Shown here in pieces: positions 1 through 3,850 of a stretch of DNA of 7,797 nt. This DNA is from Allofournierella_A excrementavium. Lineage in GTDB: Bacteria > Bacillota > Clostridia > Oscillospirales > Ruminococcaceae. Each line of letters opens with the position of its first letter. The stretch's first letter is position 1. The stretch spans positions 1-7,797 of the forward strand of contig DWVE01000074.1 in the NCBI GenBank assembly GCA_019120375.1, written 5' to 3'. The notes below the pieces were generated by a model. The model was not told the DNA's origin, searched no databases, and saw only the letters and a program-made list of their open reading frames with translations. A program made the translations under genes and the position numbers.

Positions 1-40
1 GCGGCAAACGGTCCAGATTGCGCGAAAATGCGCCTGACAT
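1..40 (-). CDS. Possible 5' end of a leftward gene, product unknown
   Basis: On the minus strand a strong AGGAGG (54-59) precedes an ATG at 40-38 by 13 bases and a GTG at 45-43 by 8 bases, in different frames. The ATG frame reads MSGAFSRNLDRLP before the window ends; the GTG frame reads MKCQAHFRAIWTVCR. Spacing favours the GTG, while the peptide from the ATG looks more natural. Thirteen codons cannot be assigned a function. If real, the gene lies downstream of the GntR regulator on the same strand and could belong to its operon or the same catabolic locus. Against this, both hairpins to the right carry U-tracts on the plus strand, as if they end a rightward transcript. A rightward gene ending at the TGA at 34-36 is therefore the main alternative. 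Seen: the SD-like site and open frames. Inferred: that a gene starts here. Confidence 0.35.
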   Translation of the reverse strand, partial: MSGAFSRNLDRLP

Positions 41-79
41 TTCACTGCTTTTTCCTCCTGTCTTCTTGTTTTCAAACAG

Positions 80-116
80 AAAACCTGCTCTGGCCTGATT
101 GCCAAAGCAGGTTTTT
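80..116. terminator. Hairpin terminator, probably bidirectional
   Basis: A 10-bp perfect stem (80-89 with 106-115; arm core AACCTGCT) is extended inward, after one mismatch, by TGGC/GCCA around a short loop. It is followed by a T-run on the plus strand (112-116). On the minus strand it is followed by TTTTCTGTTT. It could therefore end the leftward gntR transcript and any rightward transcript entering from the left edge. Confidence 0.6.
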
Positions 117-127
117 CTACAGGCTGA

Positions 128-161
128 GGCCGGCGGCCCTTGCGGGCCGCCGGCCTTTTTT
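128..161 (+). terminator. Strong GC-rich intrinsic terminator, plus-strand orientation
   Basis: A 12-bp perfect GC stem (128-139 with 144-155) closes on the tetraloop TTGC and is followed at once by six T (156-161) on the plus strand. The minus strand has no U-tract after it, so it is oriented to stop rightward transcription. It lies only 6 bases beyond the gntR stop codon. This placement is typical between convergent genes and suggests that a rightward gene ends at or before the left edge of the window. Alternatively it blocks antisense transcription into gntR. Confidence 0.7.
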
Positions 162-167
162 GTGCCG

Positions 168-875
168 TCAGAGCAGCCCCGAAATGGAGAGCACGGCTTG
201 GTATGCCTGTTCCGCCTTTGCCCTGTCCCTCGTTTCGATTGCTTCCAGCATCTGATAGTGCGGATCGCACATCCGCTGCTCATCCACAATGTTCTCCCGG
301 CCTGGCAGAGCCTCGCCGATCCTGCCCGAGGCGATAAAGAAGGGCTCCAGCAGGCTGTGACAAAAATCGTACAGCACCTCGAACAGGTCGTTGCCCGCCA
401 TCCGGATGACATATCGGTGGAACGCCAGGTCGGTGGCCTTGATCTCCTCCATATTCCCCGTTCGCACCGCGTGGAGGAACTGCTGGTAACACGCCCGCAG
501 CTCCTCCAGCTGCTCCTCCGTCCGGCGGTCGATGGCCAGATAAATGGCCTCCAGCTCGATTGCCCGGCGCAGTTCCGCCACCTGCTGCACATTGTGGTCG
601 GTAAACACGGCCTGGCCCAATTTGGCGAAGCAGTCCGCCAGGGAGTTCGTTTTCACATAGGTGCCGCTGCCCACCCGGATGTCCACCAGGCCCAGGGCCT
701 CCATCTTCTGCAGCGCCGCATGCACCGACATCTTGCTCACACCGAACTGCGCGGCCAGGGCCGCTTCCGAGGGAATCTTTTCCCCCACCGGCCAGGTCCC
801 ATCCAGGATCATCGACTTCATGGTGTTGAACACCTGGTCGGTGATTTTTTCTTTTTTGATGTTTTGGATATTCAT
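168..875 (-). CDS. GntR-family transcriptional regulator, FadR/FCD subfamily
   Basis: A 235-residue DNA-binding regulator, the usual length for the FadR branch of the GntR family. Residues about 8-76 form the winged helix-turn-helix, including GEKIPSEAALAAQFGVS and the wing IRVGSGTYV. Residues about 97-230 form an all-helical FCD ligand-binding domain with the DxxxH motif (D149, H153) and H206. Metal-binding FCD proteins usually carry another His about 22 residues after the third ligand; here that position is V228, so metal or ligand binding may differ. The ATG at 875 follows a weak GGGGTG site by six bases. A near-consensus promoter lies just upstream. The gene is divergent from a dehydratase-permease operon whose promoter overlaps a large palindrome, so it most likely represses that operon until an organic-acid inducer binds. 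The family call is firm; target and ligand are inferred. Confidence 0.93.
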   Translation of the reverse strand: MNIQNIKKEKITDQVFNTMKSMILDGTWPVGEKIPSEAALAAQFGVSKMSVHAALQKMEALGLVDIRVGSGTYVKTNSLADCFAKLGQAVFTDHNVQQVAELRRAIELEAIYLAIDRRTEEQLEELRACYQQFLHAVRTGNMEEIKATDLAFHRYVIRMAGNDLFEVLYDFCHSLLEPFFIASGRIGEALPGRENIVDEQRMCDPHYQMLEAIETRDRAKAEQAYQAVLSISGLL

Positions 876-905
876 GCAGGCACCCCGAAATCAACGTATT
901 AAATT

Positions 906-934
906 ATTATATCGCTTTTGCCAGGGGCCGTCAA
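906..934 (-). promoter_or_regulatory. Sigma-A promoter of the gntR regulator
   Basis: Read on the minus strand, TTGACG (934-929) is followed after exactly 17 bases by TATAAT (911-906), a near-perfect housekeeping promoter. Transcription would start near 899, giving a leader of about 24 bases before the ATG at 875. The large palindrome lies about 50 bp upstream of the -35 box. The regulator bound there would not directly cover this promoter, so strong direct autorepression is not obvious. Confidence 0.8.
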
Positions 935-945
935 TGGAACAGGCC

Positions 946-973
946 CCACAAAATCCCGGGGCAAAGTTTGTGG
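946..973. promoter_or_regulatory. Possible second protein-binding dyad in the divergent region
   Basis: CCACAAA (946-952) and TTTGTGG (967-973) form a perfect 7-bp inverted repeat with arm centres 21 bp apart, about two helical turns. It lies between the two divergent promoters. It could bind a second regulator. It has no T-tract on either strand and is not a convincing terminator. It differs in sequence from the large palindrome to its right, so the same regulator is unlikely to bind both. Confidence 0.25.
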
Positions 974-983
974 ATTTTTTGCA

Positions 984-1012
984 TTGTGTTATGTTAACTT
1001 AATGATTATACT
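984..1012 (+). promoter_or_regulatory. Predicted promoter of the dehydratase-permease operon
   Basis: TTGTGT (984-989) and TATACT (1007-1012) are spaced by 17 bases, giving a start near 1019. The -35 box is weak. The -35 overlaps the left operator arm and the -10 lies in the spacer between the two arms, so a bound repressor should exclude RNA polymerase. The placement is inferred from sequence alone. Confidence 0.55.
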
Positions 1013-1033
1013 TTTGTTAAGTTAACATAACAC
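986..1033. promoter_or_regulatory. Twin-dyad operator: perfect 17-bp inverted repeat
   Basis: The left arm GTGTTATGTTAACTTAA (986-1002) is repeated as its exact reverse complement at 1017-1033, with a 14-bp spacer. Each arm contains a near-perfect 14-bp dyad centred on GTTAAC (989-1002 and 1017-1030, one mismatched pair each), and the centres are 28 bp apart. The site therefore looks like two equal operators in mirror orientation around the -10 box. The right arm ends just before the ribosome site of the dehydratase gene. The GT...AC core fits GntR-family sites in general, and the divergent FadR-type regulator is the obvious binder. The repeats are seen; the binder is inferred. Confidence 0.8.
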
Positions 1034-1053
1034 TTGAAAGGAGTTGTTTTGGA

Positions 1054-2241
1054 ATGGTCATCACAAAAGCAGAGGTTTTTCGCATCACACGCATGATCAA
1101 CTGCCCCATCGGCATCCGCATCCACACCGACACCGGCCTGTTTGGCGACGGGGAGGTGGCCCTGGCCTACGGCAGGGCCTCCAACGCGGCCTATGGCATG
1201 CTCAAGGACCTGGTGCCGCTGATCGTGGGGATGGACCCGCTGGACACCGAGGTGATCTGGAACAAGATCTACAACGAGATCTTCTGGACCCAGAACGGCG
1301 GGCCAGTGGTGTATGGCGGCATCTCCGCCATCGACATGGCCCTGTGGGACATCAAGGGCAAGGCCTTCAAGGCTCCCGTTTACAAACTGCTGGGCGGCAA
1401 AAACAACCCCCGCCTGCGCACCTACGCTTCCCAGCTGCAGTTCTACTGGGGCGAGTGGAGCGAGAAGGGCCACAGCTGGGCGGGGATGGGCACCCCGGAG
1501 GAATTTGCGGAGAACGCGCTGCGCGCCGTGAAGGAGGGGTACACCGCCCTCAAGTTCGACCTGACCCAAACCGACGAGAAGGGCGTGTGCATGGGCTTTG
1601 TGCGCGTGGGCGGCCTGCAGTCCCCCGAGGTGCTGAACCGGGTGGAGAGCCGGATGGCGGCGATTCGCGAGGCGGTGGGACCGGACATCGACATCCTCAT
1701 CGAGAACCACGGGCAGACCGACACCGCCGCCGCCCTGCAGATGGCCAAGCGGCTTGAAAAGTATCACCCCTTTGCCTACGAGGAGCCCAGCTACCCCTCC
1801 GGCGAGATCACCGGGAACATCGCCCGGCAGACCGGCCTGCCCCTGGCCCATGGCGAGCGGCTGTATAACCGCTGGCAGTTCCTGCCCATGCTGCAAAGCG
1901 GCGCACTGCAGCTGGCCCAGCCGGACCTGGGCACCTGCGGCGGCATCACCGAGGGAAAGAAGATCTGCGACCTGGCCCAGGCCTACGACTGCGGCGTGCA
2001 GTTGCACATCTGCGCCTCCAACCTGTCCATCGCGCCGGCGCTGCACCTGGAGGCTGCCATCCCCAATTTCACCATCCACGAGCACCACGTGCTGTTCCTT
2101 CAGGAGGACAACAAGAAGCTGGTGCGCTACGACTACCAGCCGGTGAACGGGTACTACGAAGTGCCCGATCTGCCGGGCCTGGGCAACGAGTGGACGGACT
2201 ACGCGTTTTCCATCGCCGCCGACTACGCCACTTTGAAATGA
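1054..2241 (+). CDS. Enolase-superfamily (mandelate racemase/muconate lactonizing type) enzyme, probable acid-sugar dehydratase
   Basis: A 395-residue cytoplasmic enzyme, full length for the mandelate racemase subgroup. It has the N-terminal capping domain (1-120, with the family segments AIDMALWDIKGKA and LLGGK) and a TIM barrel. Catalytic candidates: K167 in ALKFD, E217/H219 in IENHG, E243 in YEEP, E268 in HGER, D291 in QPDLGTCGG, H318 in LHICASN and E343. E217, E243 and E268 would bind Mg2+. The first ligand is Glu where most relatives have Asp. H219 and the H318-D291 dyad resemble the acid/base pair of galactonate-type dehydratases. The expected reaction is abstraction of the proton alpha to a carboxylate followed by loss of water, giving a 2-keto-3-deoxy acid. 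AAAGGAG (1037-1043) precedes the ATG by ten bases. The gene is first in an operon with a permease starting 13 bases later. Superfamily firm; substrate unknown, and racemase or epimerase activity is possible. Confidence 0.9.
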   Translation: MVITKAEVFRITRMINCPIGIRIHTDTGLFGDGEVALAYGRASNAAYGMLKDLVPLIVGMDPLDTEVIWNKIYNEIFWTQNGGPVVYGGISAIDMALWDIKGKAFKAPVYKLLGGKNNPRLRTYASQLQFYWGEWSEKGHSWAGMGTPEEFAENALRAVKEGYTALKFDLTQTDEKGVCMGFVRVGGLQSPEVLNRVESRMAAIREAVGPDIDILIENHGQTDTAAALQMAKRLEKYHPFAYEEPSYPSGEITGNIARQTGLPLAHGERLYNRWQFLPMLQSGALQLAQPDLGTCGGITEGKKICDLAQAYDCGVQLHICASNLSIAPALHLEAAIPNFTIHEHHVLFLQEDNKKLVRYDYQPVNGYYEVPDLPGLGNEWTDYAFSIAADYATLK

Positions 2242-2254
2242 GAGGAGGTTCCCC

Positions 2255-3418
2255 ATGGCTTTTCTTGGAAAAAATCTTCGGATGGAAACCATCCCCGAAC
2301 CGCCCAAAGGCACCCTGCGCCGGCCGGAACTGCTGGCGCTGTCGGTGGGGCAGGTCATTGGCGCCGGCGTGGTGACGCTGGTGGGGCCCGCCATCGCCTA
2401 CACCGGCTACTCCGCGTGGCTGGCGTACTTTGTCGCCATCGTGCTGGGCCTGGTCTATATTCTTCCCATCGTGTTCATCACCGGCACCGTGCGGCTGGGC
2501 GGCGGCCAGTACTCCATGGTCTCCGGCATCATGGGGCCGATCGCCGCAGGCTTCCAGGCCATCTCCTGCCTCACCGGCAGCTTTGCCTGCGCCCTGTTCG
2601 CCACCTCCATCGGCGGGTATGTGAACGACCTGCTGCCCTTTATCCCCGCCCAGATCGCCTCCATCACCTTCTTGACGCTGTTCTTCGTTATCAACCTGTT
2701 TGGCGTCAACATCATGGCCAAGGTGCAAAAGCTCATGACCTGGTGCCTGCTGGCGGCGCTGATGCTGTTCATCGTTTTTGGCCTGTTCCATCTGCAAAAC
2801 CCTATCTTTGACTTCCATTCGGGGGATTTCCTCACCGGCGGCTTCAAGGGCTTTGTGAGCGCCACCATGCTGCTTTACTACTCCACCACCGGCCACTATC
2901 TGACCATGAACTACAGCCGCACGGCCCAGAACGCCACCCGCGATATCCCTTGGGCGATGCTGATAGCCACGCCGGTGCTGGTGGTCGTTTACTGCGGCGT
3001 TGCCATCGTGGCCACCGGCGTGCTGCCCATGGCCGACACCGCCGGCCGCTCGCTGACCATTGTGGCCCAGAGCATCTTCCCCGCGCCGCTCTTCATCCTG
3101 TTCATCATCTTCGGGCCCATGTTTGCGCTGTTCACCACCATGAACGGCACCATGGCGGGCACCCCCTACATGATCGCCCAGTCCGCGTTCGACGGCTGGC
3201 TGCCCAAGAGTTTCGCGGACAAAAACAAGCACGGCGTGTTCTGGAAGATCCTGGTGTTTGAATACCTCTATTCCCTGATCCCCGTCATCTTCAACTTCAG
3301 CACCTCCGAAATCAGCAACAACATGCTGCTCTTCAGCTCCTTTGTCACCTGCATCCAGCTGTTCGCTTATTTCCGCATGCCCTCCAAATTCCCGGAGGCT
3401 TGGAAACGCTCCCGCTGA
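2255..3418 (+). CDS. APC-superfamily permease, first ten helices (cut by an in-frame TGA)
   Basis: A membrane transporter of the amino acid-polyamine-organocation superfamily. Helix 1 carries the GQVIGAG glycine motif (32-38), and the loop after helix 6 reads SRTAQNATRDIP (221-232), matching the family's conserved E-x-x-NP-x-R-x-IP region. Ten hydrophobic segments are visible, at about 27-49, 53-77, 92-120, 132-153, 158-179, 193-215, 233-257, 272-296, 331-347 and 355-374. The family usually has twelve. The missing two are encoded in the same frame directly after the TGA at 3416-3418. AGGAGG (2243-2248) lies six bases before the ATG, and the gene starts 13 bases after the dehydratase stop, so the two are cotranscribed. 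It probably imports the dehydratase substrate or a precursor. The 387-residue product may be inactive alone unless the stop is read through or the two parts assemble. Family firm; substrate unknown. Confidence 0.87.
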   Translation: MAFLGKNLRMETIPEPPKGTLRRPELLALSVGQVIGAGVVTLVGPAIAYTGYSAWLAYFVAIVLGLVYILPIVFITGTVRLGGGQYSMVSGIMGPIAAGFQAISCLTGSFACALFATSIGGYVNDLLPFIPAQIASITFLTLFFVINLFGVNIMAKVQKLMTWCLLAALMLFIVFGLFHLQNPIFDFHSGDFLTGGFKGFVSATMLLYYSTTGHYLTMNYSRTAQNATRDIPWAMLIATPVLVVVYCGVAIVATGVLPMADTAGRSLTIVAQSIFPAPLFILFIIFGPMFALFTTMNGTMAGTPYMIAQSAFDGWLPKSFADKNKHGVFWKILVFEYLYSLIPVIFNFSTSEISNNMLLFSSFVTCIQLFAYFRMPSKFPEAWKRSR

Positions 3419-3421
3419 CAT

Positions 3422-3628
3422 GTGCCCAACCCCGTGTACTATCTGTGCTGCACTTTGTGCGCGGCGCTGAACATCTTCGTGCTCTTCAACTCCTTTGCGA
3501 CGCTGAACCCCGTGGTGGCCATCGTTAGCGGCCTGCTGATCGTGCTGGCCTTTGTGTACGCCATCATTCGGATGCGCAGCGCAAAGGTCGTGATCCAGAA
3601 TTCCGCGTGGGTGCCCTCGGAGGACTAA
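3422..3628 (+). CDS. C-terminal two-helix part of the APC permease, split off by TGA
   Basis: This stretch continues the permease frame exactly: TGA (3416-3418), one CAT codon, then a GTG at 3422 and 68 residues. It encodes two hydrophobic segments (about residues 5-25 and 29-50) and a short polar tail ending in PSED, as expected for helices 11 and 12 of an APC transporter. A GGAGG at 3393-3397 is 24 bases before the GTG, too far for an ordinary start. Expression would need UGA readthrough, coupled reinitiation, or not happen at all. The most economical reading is a nonsense mutation in a once intact gene of about 457 codons, or a sequencing error. The in-frame homology-like continuation is seen; whether this piece is translated separately is unknown. 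Confidence 0.55.
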   Translation: MPNPVYYLCCTLCAALNIFVLFNSFATLNPVVAIVSGLLIVLAFVYAIIRMRSAKVVIQNSAWVPSED

Positions 3629-3659
3629 TCCCCCCCGCCCGCCGCAAAATCCGTTCCCG

Positions 3660-3698
3660 CCGCCCTGCGGGCCGATGCCGGCCCCAGGGCGGTTTTTT
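3660..3698 (+). terminator. Intrinsic terminator of the dehydratase-permease operon
   Basis: CCGCCCTG (3660-3667) pairs perfectly with CAGGGCGG (3685-3692). An inner GGCC/GGCC stem lies within the loop, and six T follow (3693-3698). It lies 31 bases after the TAA at 3626-3628. It is thus placed to end the transcript after the full 12-helix reading frame rather than after the TGA. Confidence 0.88.
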
Positions 3699-3700
3699 GA

Positions 3701-3786
3701 GGGAAAAAGGTGAAAAATCGCCCCCAAACGGCACAAAAAGGGGCGGAAGGTTTGCACTGGCGGGCAAAAAGGTGTAAAATAGCACC
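3701..3786. repeat. Two imperfect copies of an A-rich promoter-like segment
   Basis: GGGAAAAAGGTGAAAAATCG (3701-3720) and GGGCAAAAAGGTGTAAAATA (3762-3781) match closely apart from an inserted C and single substitutions; the match continues weakly for about five more bases. The second copy contains the -10 box of the SGNH gene. The first has AAAAAT in the equivalent place but no good -35. A shorter related CAAAAAGG also occurs at 3733-3740. This may be a decayed promoter duplication or coincidence in A-rich DNA. Confidence 0.4.
3752..3780 (+). promoter_or_regulatory. Sigma-A promoter of the SGNH hydrolase gene
   Basis: TTGCAC (3752-3757) and TAAAAT (3775-3780) are separated by 17 bases, with TG directly before the -10. 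Transcription would start near 3787, leaving a leader of about 64 bases. This rules out a start at the upstream in-frame GTG at 3710, which lies before the promoter. Confidence 0.75.
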
Positions 3787-3793
3787 GAGACCG

Positions 3794-3818
3794 TGCCCGC
3801 CGCTGTTCCAGGCGGGCA
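3794..3818 (+). other. Hairpin in the leader of the SGNH gene
   Basis: TGCCCGCC (3794-3801) pairs with GGCGGGCA (3811-3818), an 8-bp stem with a 9-base loop, just after the predicted transcription start. There is no U-tract, so it is not a terminator. A stabilising 5' mRNA hairpin or a protein-binding element is possible. It does not resemble a riboswitch I recognise. Confidence 0.4.
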
Positions 3819-3831
3819 GCAGACCAACGAC

Positions 3832-3842
3832 AAGGAAAGGGG
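3832..3842 (+). promoter_or_regulatory. Ribosome-binding site that sets the SGNH start at GTG 3851
   Basis: AAGGAAAGGGG ends eight bases before GTG 3851-3853. It is the only purine-rich site downstream of the promoter and upstream of the membrane anchor. It therefore decides for the GTG start over the longer in-frame opening from 3710. Confidence 0.65.
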
Positions 3843-3850
3843 TCCCAGTC

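Noticed and set aside
99..902. Plus-strand open frame opposite the gntR gene
   Set aside because: It crosses a terminator and runs antisense to a clear GntR protein; its translation matches nothing recognisable.
986..1033. Reading the large palindrome as a terminator or a transposon end
   Set aside because: Neither strand has a U-tract after it, there is no transposase gene or target duplication, and its position over a promoter next to a divergent regulator fits an operator far better.
3416..3470. Selenocysteine insertion at the permease TGA
   Set aside because: I see no stem-loop with the expected spacing and loop just downstream of the TGA, and APC permeases are not known selenoproteins.
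3710..3850. Longer N-terminus for the SGNH protein from GTG 3710
   Set aside because: The promoter at 3752-3780 lies downstream of that codon, the extra residues do not look like protein, and a ribosome site precedes GTG 3851.
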